DNA from: Hyunsoonleella pacifica
GTDB taxonomy: Bacteria > Bacteroidota > Bacteroidia > Flavobacteriales > Flavobacteriaceae
DNA length: 64,000 bases
Assembly: GCF_004310335.1 (NCBI RefSeq)
Contig: NZ_SIRS01000005.1
Location: forward strand, 434,001-498,000
Direction: 5' to 3'
Below are positions 1 to 7,728 of this stretch, in pieces. Under the pieces are notes generated by a model that worked only from the letters and a program-made list of their open reading frames with translations, was not told the DNA's origin and made no database searches. Numbering within the stretch: position 1 is the stretch's first letter; every line of letters starts with the position of its first letter. The position numbers and the translations under genes are program-made.

Positions 1-903
1 ACTAGCTAAAACAGGATCTAAAGTTTTATTATAAATACTTTTTCTTTCCGAAATATTTTCTTCAAGTTTATTATCGTATAAACGATAGAAATCTAGTTTT
101 ACAACTTTTTTAAAATGATTAGGGAGTGTACCTCTTAAAAAATCAGAATGCTCTAAACCAGCTTGTTCAATCAAATCTAAAGTACTTTCAGCATTTTTTT
201 TTATAATTATTTCAGCTTCAGAGACTTTTACTTTTAGAACTTGCTTTAACACTCTAAAATCTTCAAGCGTTTTATCTTCAAGTTTCTTAATATAAGGCAA
301 GTCATTTTCACTTAATAACAGTTTTGCTATTTTGTTAAAATCTAATGCAACATCCCAACTTTTATCATCATCAGCTTTTTCAATGGCAAAGTCTACCAAA
401 ATATTGGTAAGTTGCACATCCGTTCCTGCTTTATTTATTAGACTATCTACAGCTTCATTTAGTAATACATCTTGGTCTAATTCAACTTCAAAATTTAAGG
501 GCAACTTTAAATCGTAAGCAAAGGTTCTTATAATCCTATGTGTAAAACCATCTATAGTAGAAATATCAAAAGCTGCATAATTATGAATAATAGTATCTAA
601 AACTGTTTTTGATTTTTGGTAAAGTGCTTTTTCTGACAAGTCCAATGTTTGACATAAGTCATTAAACATTTCATTATCTGAAGTTTTTAAAATTGATTCA
701 TCTGAAAATACTTTCAATGTATCAATAATACGCCCTTTCATTTCAGCTACAGCTTTATTAGTAAAGGTAATTGCCAAAATACGTTTAAAAAGATCTTGGC
801 TTTTAGTTCCTAAAACTAATTTTAAGTAAGACTTTACAAGAGTATAGGTTTTACCGCTACCTGCTGAAGCATTGTAAATAGTAAAATCACTAGGTGTACT
901 CAT
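1..903 (-). CDS. UvrD/RecB-like superfamily I helicase, N-terminal part (gene runs off the window)
   Basis: The frame reads from an ATG at 901-903 down to base 1 with no stop, so 301 codons of a longer gene are present. Residues 12-19 are a Walker A loop (ASAGSGKT), and FTNKAVAEMK at 47-56 is helicase motif Ia, which is diagnostic of UvrD/RecB/AddA helicases. The N-terminus (FTIYNASAGSGKT) is typical of the Bacteroidetes RecB-like helicase that works in double-strand break processing, usually with a PD-(D/E)XK nuclease partner. Motifs III-VI and any nuclease domain lie outside the window. The gene is divergent from the dismutase gene. RecB/AddA type is a confident call; the exact complex is inferred. 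Confidence 0.85.
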   Translation of the reverse strand, partial: MSTPSDFTIYNASAGSGKTYTLVKSYLKLVLGTKSQDLFKRILAITFTNKAVAEMKGRIIDTLKVFSDESILKTSDNEMFNDLCQTLDLSEKALYQKSKTVLDTIIHNYAAFDISTIDGFTHRIIRTFAYDLKLPLNFEVELDQDVLLNEAVDSLINKAGTDVQLTNILVDFAIEKADDDKSWDVALDFNKIAKLLLSENDLPYIKKLEDKTLEDFRVLKQVLKVKVSEAEIIIKKNAESTLDLIEQAGLEHSDFLRGTLPNHFKKVVKLDFYRLYDNKLEENISERKSIYNKTLDPVLAS

Positions 904-982
904 ACTTAAAATTTGCTTACAAGATAAAAACTCTCAATGAGTTCATAACGATTTATTATTTTTAATTGATACCTTTTATGTC

Positions 983-990
983 TAACTTTG
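983..990 (+). promoter_or_regulatory. Putative -7 box (TAACTTTG) of the superoxide dismutase gene
   Basis: Matches the Bacteroidetes -7 consensus TAnnTTTG and would place the start of transcription about 30 bases before the sod ATG. A TTG lies at 966-968, but the 14-base spacing is shorter than the usual 17-23, so the -33 element is doubtful. Confidence 0.45.
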
Positions 991-1025
991 TTGAAATTAA
1001 ATAATAATATTTTAAATAAATAATT

Positions 1026-1634
1026 ATGGGTTTTGAATTACCAGAATTGGGCTACGCTTACGATGCGTTAGAACCACATATAGATGCGAGAACAATGGAA
1101 ATACACCATTCTAAACATCACGCAGGATATACAAGTAAATTAAATGCTGCCATTGAAGGTACTGACTTAGAAGGGAAATCTATTGAAGACATTCTTACTA
1201 ATTTAGATATGAGCAACGGAGCAGTTAGAAATAATGGAGGAGGATTTTACAATCATTCTTTGTTTTGGAGTGTTATGAATCCTAATGACGGTGGGTATCT
1301 TTCGGGAGATCTTAAAGATGCTATTGAAGAAGCTTTTGGATCTAAAGACGGCTTCCTAGATGCATTTTCTAAGGCTGCTGCAACTCAATTTGGATCAGGT
1401 TGGGCATGGTTGTGTGTTCAAAAAGGAGGTAAAGTAGAAATTTGCTCTACTGCAAACCAAGATAATCCTTTAATGCCAGGAATTGGCTGTGGCGGAACAC
1501 CTATTTTAGGTATTGATGTTTGGGAACATGCGTACTATTTAAACTACCAAAACCGTCGTCCAGATTACATTAAAGCATTTTTTAGTGTAATTAACTGGAA
1601 TGAGGTTGAAAGAAGATACGCTGAAGCAAAATAA
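1026..1634 (+). CDS. sodA: Superoxide dismutase, Mn-type by residues
   Basis: A cytoplasmic Fe/Mn superoxide dismutase of 202 residues, the usual length, which converts superoxide to hydrogen peroxide and oxygen. Metal ligands are visible: the N-terminal His in MEIHHSKHH, the His of NHSLFW, and Asp and His of DVWEHAYY. Two positions that separate metal preferences favour manganese: Gly in NNGGGFYNH, where Fe enzymes carry Gln, and Gln in TANQDNPLM, where Fe enzymes carry Ala or similar. Cambialistic use cannot be excluded. It is a single gene, divergent from the helicase, with a promoter box just upstream and a decayed dispersed repeat after its stop. Confidence 0.93.
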   Translation: MGFELPELGYAYDALEPHIDARTMEIHHSKHHAGYTSKLNAAIEGTDLEGKSIEDILTNLDMSNGAVRNNGGGFYNHSLFWSVMNPNDGGYLSGDLKDAIEEAFGSKDGFLDAFSKAAATQFGSGWAWLCVQKGGKVEICSTANQDNPLMPGIGCGGTPILGIDVWEHAYYLNYQNRRPDYIKAFFSVINWNEVERRYAEAK

Positions 1635-1689
1635 TTTGTACAAAATCTTAAGTCTAAAGCAAATTCAGAAATGGATTTGCTTTTTTTAT

Positions 1690-1825
1690 GGGCGTTACTC
1701 TCCTAAGGTCGGGTCTAGTTATTCTCTATACCTGGCAGCCAGCAGGCAGGTCTTTTGGTTTTGTAATTCCTATACAGGTAATCTACTATATTACAAAAAA
1801 GGATTTCTTGTAAGTTCTAGGCATT
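1690..1825 (+). repeat. Degenerate copy of the dispersed GGGCGTT element
   Basis: Begins GGGCGTTAC and continues with AAGGTCGGG, matching the head of the better copies at 11784, 20750 and 35750. It also keeps a TCTTTTG and AAAAAAGGATTTC pair resembling the second hairpin of the 11784 copy. It lies 56 bases after the sod stop in the same orientation as that gene. The open frame across it (1600-1827) overlaps the end of sod and looks like a chance frame. Confidence 0.5.
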
Positions 1826-1964
1826 AAAAAATAAAAAGATGCTGCTTCTATTTCTAGTGTACTAGTTTGCCAAAGTATTTTTAATTTGAAGCTGCTTTAC
1901 TATTTATAAAATGTAGAATTTAATACTAAAAAAGAGCTTCCCATTTTCATGAGCATGGAAAATG

Positions 1965-2037
1965 AAAAAGGTGAACTTTTTTAAGTTCACCTTTTTGCCC
2001 CAAATCTACCATAAACTTAACCTACTTATGTTATGGT
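1965..2037 (-). ncRNA. Candidate small RNA, copy B of a tandem pair
   Basis: Read on the minus strand, the element starts at 2037 with a stem (2030-2037 paired with 2008-2016, one bulged U, 13-base loop). An 11-base linker AGATTTGGGGC follows (1997-2007). It ends with a perfect 14-bp hairpin, 4-base loop, ending in a T tract (1965-1996). Five bases upstream is TATCTTTG (2042-2049), a perfect Bacteroidetes -7 box, preceded by TTG (2068-2070) at 18 bases. Promoter, body and terminator thus form a complete minimal unit. Copy A at 2207-2279 has the same length and layout. No expression evidence is available, and the family is not one I recognise. Confidence 0.55.
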
Positions 2038-2041
2038 GGTT

Positions 2042-2070
2042 CAAAGATATACTCCAGCTAGAGCTTACAA
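2042..2070 (-). promoter_or_regulatory. Consensus promoter of candidate small RNA copy B
   Basis: On the minus strand this reads TTG, 18 bases, TATCTTTG, fitting the Flavobacterium consensus TTG-N17-23-TAnnTTTG. The start of transcription is expected at about 2036-2037, the first base of the conserved element. Confidence 0.55.
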
Positions 2071-2206
2071 AAATATTTTGGCTGAACTGCTTATATATTG
2101 GCTTAAAAGAAATACTGTAAATAAATGCGGATGAATGGTATTACTAAACGATATAAAATTTGTAAATGCCTTATAATACAATTCTCTTTTCTTAAGAAAA
2201 ATGTAT

Positions 2207-2279
2207 AAAAAAAGGCGAACAGTTGTTCACCTTTTTTTGCCCCAAATCTACCATGAACTTAACCTACTTATGTTATGGT
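2207..2279 (-). ncRNA. Candidate small RNA, copy A of a tandem pair
   Basis: Same architecture and exactly the same 73-base length as copy B. The stem pairs 2272-2279 with 2250-2258 around an identical 13-base loop, with a bulged C where copy B has U. The linker 2239-2249 is identical. The terminator hairpin 2207-2238 differs in sequence, and its helix is unbroken only on the minus strand, where the odd pair is G-U; on the plus strand it would be a C-A mismatch. This supports minus-strand function. A near-consensus -7 box TAAATTGG (2284-2291) sits at the same 5-base distance, but no TTG is found upstream, so this copy may be weaker or depend on purF read-through. Confidence 0.5.
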
Positions 2280-2392
2280 AAGACCAATTTATATCTATTT
2301 AAGATAATCAGAATATTTATTAGATGAATTGCTCATTTATCAGACAAAACGCATCTTTTACGGTTTAACCGTAAGTAAATTATCGAATTGAA

Positions 2393-4291
2393 TTAATAAG
2401 CTCTTTCCTTATTGCCTTCATAAAAATTAATAAATGCTCGGTTTACCACTCTATTACCTCCATCAGTAGGATAATTACCTGTAAAATACCAGTCTCCCAA
2501 ATTGAGTGGACACGCCTTATGAAGGTTTTCAACAGGTTGAAACAATATTTTTACTTCAGCTTTTATTGAATCATCACTAAGCAACTCAGAAATCTTTAAA
2601 GAGACTTCTTCATCTGTAAACGGCGCATAGATTTCTTTTACATAATTCTGAACATTTTTATCTTCAAAATTTTCTTGAGCCTTACACTTATTATATACCT
2701 CTTCTACTAGATGATATTGACCTCGATCTTTCAACAAAGCTAATGCAGCTCTAAAGGCTACTAAATCTTCTAATCGAGCCATATCTATACCATAGCAATC
2801 AGGATAACGAATTTGTGGTGCAGACGAAACTACTACAATACGTTTTGGCTCTAAACGATCAAGCATTTTAAGGATACTCTTTTTTAGTGTAGTCCCTCGT
2901 ACAATACTATCATCTATTATTACCAAATTATCATTTGGTTTTATAACACCATAAGTTATATCGTAAACGTGTGCTACTAAATCATCTCGACTACTATCTT
3001 CAGTAATAAATGTTCTTAGTTTTACATCTTTAATTGCAATTTTTTCTACACGAATTCTTTCAGAAAGAATCTCGGTAACTTCGTCTGCAGAAATATTACG
3101 TCTTCCATTTAAAATGGTTGAAGTTTTTAATTTATTCAATTCAGATTCTGCAGTTTCAATCATACCAAAGAAAGATGTTTCGGCAGTATTTGGTATATAT
3201 GAGAATACAGAATTCTTTAAATCTCCATCAATAGCTTCCAATACTTTAGGCATTAATAATTTACCTAACATCTTACGCTCTTTGTAAATTTCAGCATCAC
3301 TTCCTCTTGAGAAATAAATACGTTCAAAAGAACATGCTTTTCTTTCAAGTGGCTCTAATATCTTTTTAATAGAAAAATCTCCCGATTTTTTAGTAATTAT
3401 GGCATGACCTGGAGGCAACTCGTTTACATCTTCAAACTTTACGTTAAATACAGTTTGAATTACAGGGCGTTCTGAAGCTACAACGATTACTTCATCATCA
3501 CTGTAATAATAACAAGGTCTTATACCAGCTGGATCTCGTAAAACAAATGAATCTCCATGCCCAATTAATCCTGCCATAGCATAACCTCCATCCCAGTTTT
3601 TCGCAGCACGTTTTAATATTTTAGAAACTTTTAGACGTTCTGCAATTAATGGAGAGGCTTGTTGTTTATTGTAACCCTCTTTTTTTAAGTCTTTGTATAT
3701 TTTACTTACAGCGTCATCTAAAAAATGACCTATTTTTTCCATTACCGTAATAGTATCGGTATACTCTTTAGGATGTTGACCTAGCTCTATTAAATTCTGG
3801 AAAAGCTCTTTTACATTAGTCATGTTAAAGTTTCCAGCCATAATTAGGTTACGGTGCATCCAGTTGTTTTGTCTTAAAAAAGGATGTACGCTTTCTACAC
3901 TGTTTTTTCCAAAAGTACCATAACGTACATGCCCCAAAAACAACTCACCTATATAGGGAATATTTTTCTTCTGAAGTGCTACATCCTCATTATATTCTGG
4001 ATGGTTTTCAAATTCAGTATTTATACGCTTATTTATCTGATCAAAAATATCCTGAATGGGTTGCTGTGCAATAGAACGCACTCTACTTATGTAACGTTGT
4101 CCTGGTTTAACATCCAGCTTAATACTTGCAAAACCAGCTCCATCTTGTCCACGGTTATGCTGTTTTTCCATCATCAGATACATTTTATTTACACCATAAA
4201 ATGCACTGCCGTATTTTTTTTTGTAAAATTCTAATGGCTTTTTAAGTCTAATGAGTGCAATTCCGCATTCATGTTTTAAAGCATCGCTCAT
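2393..4291 (-). CDS. purF: Amidophosphoribosyltransferase-like protein, long form
   Basis: 632 residues, longer than classical PurF (about 500). Cys9 in KHECGIAL is the likely N-terminal nucleophile after removal of a short propeptide, followed by RGQDGAG and GHVRYGTFG of the class II glutamine amidotransferase domain. The phosphoribosyltransferase half carries the PRPP loop VIIDDSIVRGTT (about residues 445-456). The classical reaction makes phosphoribosylamine from PRPP and glutamine, the first step of purine synthesis. AGNFNMTNV replaces the usual NGN motif, and about 130 extra residues suggest a diverged paralogue, so the exact role is less sure than the fold. It lies last in a minus-strand group containing purN, but a terminator precedes it. 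Confidence 0.82.
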   Translation of the reverse strand: MSDALKHECGIALIRLKKPLEFYKKKYGSAFYGVNKMYLMMEKQHNRGQDGAGFASIKLDVKPGQRYISRVRSIAQQPIQDIFDQINKRINTEFENHPEYNEDVALQKKNIPYIGELFLGHVRYGTFGKNSVESVHPFLRQNNWMHRNLIMAGNFNMTNVKELFQNLIELGQHPKEYTDTITVMEKIGHFLDDAVSKIYKDLKKEGYNKQQASPLIAERLKVSKILKRAAKNWDGGYAMAGLIGHGDSFVLRDPAGIRPCYYYSDDEVIVVASERPVIQTVFNVKFEDVNELPPGHAIITKKSGDFSIKKILEPLERKACSFERIYFSRGSDAEIYKERKMLGKLLMPKVLEAIDGDLKNSVFSYIPNTAETSFFGMIETAESELNKLKTSTILNGRRNISADEVTEILSERIRVEKIAIKDVKLRTFITEDSSRDDLVAHVYDITYGVIKPNDNLVIIDDSIVRGTTLKKSILKMLDRLEPKRIVVVSSAPQIRYPDCYGIDMARLEDLVAFRAALALLKDRGQYHLVEEVYNKCKAQENFEDKNVQNYVKEIYAPFTDEEVSLKISELLSDDSIKAEVKILFQPVENLHKACPLNLGDWYFTGNYPTDGGNRVVNRAFINFYEGNKERAY

Positions 4292-4341
4292 GTTTGTATT
4301 TGTTGTTTTATCTCGCTTTCGCGGAACTAATCAATATGTAA

Positions 4342-4368
4342 AACAAAAACACACTCGTTTAGAGTGTG
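4342..4368 (-). terminator. Intrinsic terminator between the PfkB kinase gene and purF
   Basis: A 7-bp perfect stem CACACTC/GAGTGTG with a 5-base loop (4350-4368) is followed on the minus strand by TTTTTGTTTT. It lies 5 bases after the kinase stop codon, so purF is probably transcribed separately or under attenuation. Confidence 0.65.
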
Positions 4369-4373
4369 CATTT

Positions 4374-5300
4374 TTATGTTAATTGTATTTCAAATTGCGT
4401 AAGCTGTTTAAATTGAAGCAAACGCTTTTCAACTTCTTTTCTAGATAAATGTTGCATACGCTCTGTACCAAATTTTTCCACACAAAATGATGCTAGGGTT
4501 GAGCCATATATTACTGCATTTTTCATATTCTCGAATGAAATATCTTTTGTTTTTGCCAGATATCCTGCAAATCCTCCTGCAAAAGTATCCCCTGCCCCTG
4601 TAGGATCAAAAACTTCTTCTAGTGGTAATGCTGGGGCACAAAACACATTATCATTATTAAATAATAATGCACCATGTTCTCCTTTTTTAATTACCACATA
4701 TTTTGGTCCCATTTCATGAATTTTTCTAGCGGCAACTACTAATGAGTATTCTCCGGTTAATTGCCTTGCTTCTTCATCATTTATAGTGATAACATCAATA
4801 CGCTTTATAACATTTAGTAAATCGTCTAGAGCACAATCCATCCAAAAATTCATAGTATCCAGAATGACCAACTTTGGTTTTACAGTCATTTGGTCTAAAA
4901 CACTAGCTTGTACAAGCGGATGCAAGTTACCTAACATAACTATATCGGCATCTACATAATTTTTTGGAACAACAGGATTAAAATCAGCCAACGTATTAAG
5001 CTCAGTAACTAAGGTGTCTCTAGAATTCATATCGTTATGATAACGACCACTCCAGAAAAATGTCTTACCGTCTTTTACTATCTCGATACCTGAGGTATCA
5101 AGTTTTTTGTTAGCTAGTAAATCTAAATATTCTTGAGGGAAATCGCCCCCTACAACAGAAACTAAGGTTGCATCAATATCAAAATGAGAAGCAGAAAGAC
5201 CTATAAAAGTAGCTGCTCCACCTAAAATTTTATCGGTTTTACCAAATGGTGTTTCTATGGCATCAAACGCTACCGTACCAACAATTACTAATTTGCTCAT
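4374..5300 (-). CDS. PfkB-family carbohydrate or nucleoside kinase
   Basis: 308 residues of the ribokinase/PfkB fold: the N-terminal GGAATFIGLSA segment and the C-terminal signature DPTGAGDTFAGGF (about 233-245), whose Asp is the catalytic base of the family. VVIKKGEHGALL is the usual nucleotide-site strand. The enzyme phosphorylates a sugar or nucleoside hydroxyl with ATP in the cytoplasm. The substrate cannot be read from the sequence. Its place between purN and purF suggests a nucleoside or ribose substrate, which is inference only. Followed at once by a terminator. Confidence 0.85.
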   Translation of the reverse strand: MSKLVIVGTVAFDAIETPFGKTDKILGGAATFIGLSASHFDIDATLVSVVGGDFPQEYLDLLANKKLDTSGIEIVKDGKTFFWSGRYHNDMNSRDTLVTELNTLADFNPVVPKNYVDADIVMLGNLHPLVQASVLDQMTVKPKLVILDTMNFWMDCALDDLLNVIKRIDVITINDEEARQLTGEYSLVVAARKIHEMGPKYVVIKKGEHGALLFNNDNVFCAPALPLEEVFDPTGAGDTFAGGFAGYLAKTKDISFENMKNAVIYGSTLASFCVEKFGTERMQHLSRKEVEKRLLQFKQLTQFEIQLT

Positions 5301-5379
5301 GAAGAGGACCTAATTTTGAATGCAAATATAAGTGTTTTGAAAACTTTTGCCACTAATATTAATTTAATCCTTAGGATTT

Positions 5380-5979
5380 TTAACTGCTACTGTTTTCTAA
5401 TTTTTTAAGATCTAAAAATGTAGAATAAGGCCCTTTAACCAATAATAAATTAGAAACAAAGGGCGGGATTTTACCTTCAGGGTTTAAATGTAACTGCTGA
5501 GTTACTTTTGTAGTATTACCTTCTGTTTCTAGTAACCAATGCCCCATTAGCGTTTTTATTCTCAATGTATTTTTACTTTTTCCTATTTCAGATGGTAATC
5601 CTTCTAGAATTAATTTAATCTTAGTTTCGCTTATTCTTTTTACTGTTAGTAAGGTAACAATATCTCTATTTTTAAGAGGCCATGGCAATTCTTTTTTTAC
5701 ATAAAACACATGTTCATTATCCCCTCTTTTTTTTATGTAATAACTTATTCCCGACTCTATCTTTGAATGATTGTATTCTGGAGCACTTAACAATTCGTTT
5801 AAAACGTGTTCTATTGAAGTATATAATATAGTTGTTGCTTTATATTCATCAAAGTTTGAATGAGGTGTATTGCGAACAAAAATTTTTATATTATTGGCAT
5901 CTTTTTTAAGTTTCCATTGTTCTTGTCCATAATGCAGAAATCCACAGAATAAGAAAATTAATAAAACAAATCTCTTCAT
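5380..5979 (-). CDS. Secreted START/SRPBCC-domain protein
   Basis: 199 residues. A signal peptide (MKRFVLLIFLFCGFLHYGQ) is followed by a START-like lipid-binding fold: WKLKKDANNIKIFVR at the front, KKELPWPLKNRDIV in the middle, and the LEGLPSEIGKSKNTLRIKT strands. Such flavobacterial proteins are predicted periplasmic or surface binders of hydrophobic ligands; the ligand is unknown. Same strand as its neighbours, 60 bases after the RNase H gene and 79 bases before the kinase gene. Confidence 0.75.
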   Translation of the reverse strand: MKRFVLLIFLFCGFLHYGQEQWKLKKDANNIKIFVRNTPHSNFDEYKATTILYTSIEHVLNELLSAPEYNHSKIESGISYYIKKRGDNEHVFYVKKELPWPLKNRDIVTLLTVKRISETKIKLILEGLPSEIGKSKNTLRIKTLMGHWLLETEGNTTKVTQQLHLNPEGKIPPFVSNLLLVKGPYSTFLDLKKLENSSS

Positions 5980-6039
5980 AACATTTTTTTTGAACTTTAG
6001 TTGCTATAAATGAAATTTCATTACAAGAATTAAAAAAAA

Positions 6040-6681
6040 TTATTTCCTCCCAAAATCTGCAGGTATTTCTCCCCAAGCTTTAGTTTCCCATTTTACAATT
6101 ACAGTATTGTAGGTATTATTTTTCAGCCAATCTACTGCACGATCTACTAACTCAAAAAGCTCTTTATTCTTGATATTTCGTGTCAATTTTGTATTGCATT
6201 TTTTTTTATTTACCCAGCTAATTGCTGTTTTAGAATCGGTATATATAATGCGATTACTACTTTTCTTTTTTAAAAATGCTAAGCCATGTACAATCGCTAA
6301 AAACTCGCCGATATTATTGGTTCCCTCTTCAAATGGCCCTTGAATAAAGAGCTGTTTTTTAGTTTTAGTATCAACACCACGGTACTCCATTTTTCCTGGA
6401 TTTCCTGATGATGCCGCATCAACAGCAATAGAATTATAATTAGGCTTACCTATTTTTTTAAGTTGTGCTTCAGAAAGTTCAGAAGTAAATTTTTTGTCCT
6501 TTCCTATATAATCTTTGTAATTACCTTTAAGTGCTTTTTTAGCAGCGTCAAATGTAGAAAAGGATTTATATTGTGCGCCTTTAAAGTTTGTTATTTGAGC
6601 TTTACAATCGTCCCAAGATTCAAAAACACCTGTTTTATGGCCTTTCCATACGGTATAGTATTTTTTCTTTTTTTTTGACAT
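6040..6681 (-). CDS. rnhA: Ribonuclease HI with N-terminal viroplasmin domain
   Basis: 213 residues. Residues 1-55 form a caulimovirus viroplasmin/RNase H1 N-terminal domain (YYTVWKGHKTGVFESWDDC), which binds RNA:DNA hybrids. The C-terminal RNase H domain shows the acidic residues in VDAASSGNPG, NNIGEFLAIVHGL, IIYTDSKTAISW and the final ADFGRK. It degrades RNA in RNA:DNA hybrids. The first acidic motif is VDAASSG rather than the YTDGAC of E. coli, which is usual for this subfamily. It lies 43 bases downstream of purN in the same direction. Confidence 0.9.
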   Translation of the reverse strand: MSKKKKKYYTVWKGHKTGVFESWDDCKAQITNFKGAQYKSFSTFDAAKKALKGNYKDYIGKDKKFTSELSEAQLKKIGKPNYNSIAVDAASSGNPGKMEYRGVDTKTKKQLFIQGPFEEGTNNIGEFLAIVHGLAFLKKKSSNRIIYTDSKTAISWVNKKKCNTKLTRNIKNKELFELVDRAVDWLKNNTYNTVIVKWETKAWGEIPADFGRK

Positions 6682-6724
6682 CTATTTCATCCCAAACTTA
6701 ATTAAGAATCTTTTAATTTAACAA

Positions 6725-7297
6725 CTATTTATCCTTAAGAAGAAGTGATTCAATTACCTTCGGGAAATGCTCCATCTCTAATTCATGTATTTTATCAGCT
6801 ACATCTTCAGCACTATCATTTTTAAAAACCTCACATTTTGCTTGAAAAATAATAGCACCTTCATCATAATTTTCATTTACATAATGAATTGTAATACCTG
6901 TTTCAGTCTCATTATTATCAACAACAGCATTATGTACATTCATCCCGTACATGCCTTTCCCTCCGTATTTAGGCAATAAAGCAGGATGTACATTAATAAC
7001 TTTATTAGGAAACGCATTAAGAATAAACTCAGGGAATTTCCAGAGAAATCCGGCTAAAACAATTAAATCTGGTTTTGATGCTTTTAAAACATTTAATACA
7101 TCATCAGTTTTAGAAAACGCTATTCTATTGAAAGACAAAGTACTAACTTTAAGTTTTTTGGCACGTTCTAAAACTTTGGCATGAGGATTGTTAGATAATA
7201 CTTGAATAACAGACGCATTATCGCTGTTGTGAAAAAACTTAATTAGATTTTCAGCATTACTTCCACTACCGGACGCAAAAATTACAATACGTTTCAT
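6725..7297 (-). CDS. purN: Phosphoribosylglycinamide formyltransferase
   Basis: 190 residues, normal length. Phosphate-binding ASGSGSNAENL (9-19) and the catalytic block NVHPALLPKYGGKGMYG with HNAVV, followed by ETGITIHYVNENYDEG, give the Asn-His-Asp triad. It transfers a formyl group from 10-formyl-THF to glycinamide ribonucleotide in purine synthesis. First gene of the minus-strand group and divergent from acpP across 184 bases, the same acpP-purN arrangement found in many flavobacteria. Confidence 0.95.
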   Translation of the reverse strand: MKRIVIFASGSGSNAENLIKFFHNSDNASVIQVLSNNPHAKVLERAKKLKVSTLSFNRIAFSKTDDVLNVLKASKPDLIVLAGFLWKFPEFILNAFPNKVINVHPALLPKYGGKGMYGMNVHNAVVDNNETETGITIHYVNENYDEGAIIFQAKCEVFKNDSAEDVADKIHELEMEHFPKVIESLLLKDK

Positions 7298-7441
7298 TTA
7301 CAGACTATAGTGTTAAAATTGTTCAAACAAAAAAAAGAATAATTATTAACAATTAGTAGGCAATTCACAATTACTTCAACGTAATTTTGTAAATTACAGA
7401 CACATTTTTTTTGCAAAACTATGTATTACAATAAAGTTTTT

Positions 7442-7449
7442 TATTTTTG
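7442..7449 (+). promoter_or_regulatory. Putative -7 box (TATTTTTG) of the acpP operon
   Basis: Matches TAnnTTTG 33 bases before the acpP start. No TTG is seen at the usual distance upstream; the nearest, at 7411, is 28 bases away. Confidence 0.45.
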
Positions 7450-7481
7450 CCAACTAATTAAACCTTTAAAATTAAAAGATT

Positions 7482-7715
7482 ATGTCAGACATTGCATCAA
7501 GAGTAAAAGCAATAATCGTAGATAAGTTAGGTGTAGATGAGAATGAAGTTGTTGCAGAAGCAAGCTTCACTAACGATCTAGGAGCGGACTCTTTAGACAC
7601 TGTAGAATTAATTATGGAATTCGAAAAAGAATTCGATATTCAAATACCAGACGATCAAGCTGAAAATATTGCAACAGTTGGTCAAGCTATTTCTTATATA
7701 GAAGAAGCAAAATAA
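7482..7715 (+). CDS. acpP: Acyl carrier protein
   Basis: 77 residues, highly acidic, with Ser37 in [16 protein letters not shown] as the phosphopantetheine attachment site. It carries the growing acyl chain in type II fatty acid synthesis in the cytoplasm. It is followed after 13 bases by fabF, giving the standard acpP-fabF-rnc order. An A-rich leader replaces a Shine-Dalgarno sequence, as usual in Bacteroidetes. Confidence 0.98.
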   Translation: MSDIASRVKAIIVDKLGVDENEVVAEASFTNDLGADSLDTVELIMEFEKEFDIQIPDDQAENIATVGQAISYIEEAK

Positions 7716-7728
7716 GCAAAACATTTTT

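Larger units (their letters stand above)
1635..2392. other. 758-base intergenic region between sod and purF, both read toward it
   Basis: No credible protein gene. It holds the decayed dispersed repeat (1690-1825), a 7-bp hairpin at 1942-1964 (CATTTTC/GAAAATG), a perfect 14-base palindrome at 2187-2200 (TTTTCTTAAGAAAA), and two tandem 73-base small-RNA-like elements listed separately. Confidence 0.7.

Noticed and set aside
1600-1827. 75-codon open frame after sodA
   Set aside because: It overlaps the end of sodA in another frame and then runs through a degenerate dispersed repeat; composition is not protein-like.
4300-4341. Possible riboswitch in the purF leader
   Set aside because: The leader between the terminator and the ATG is only about 45 bases with no conserved purine or PRPP-type motif.
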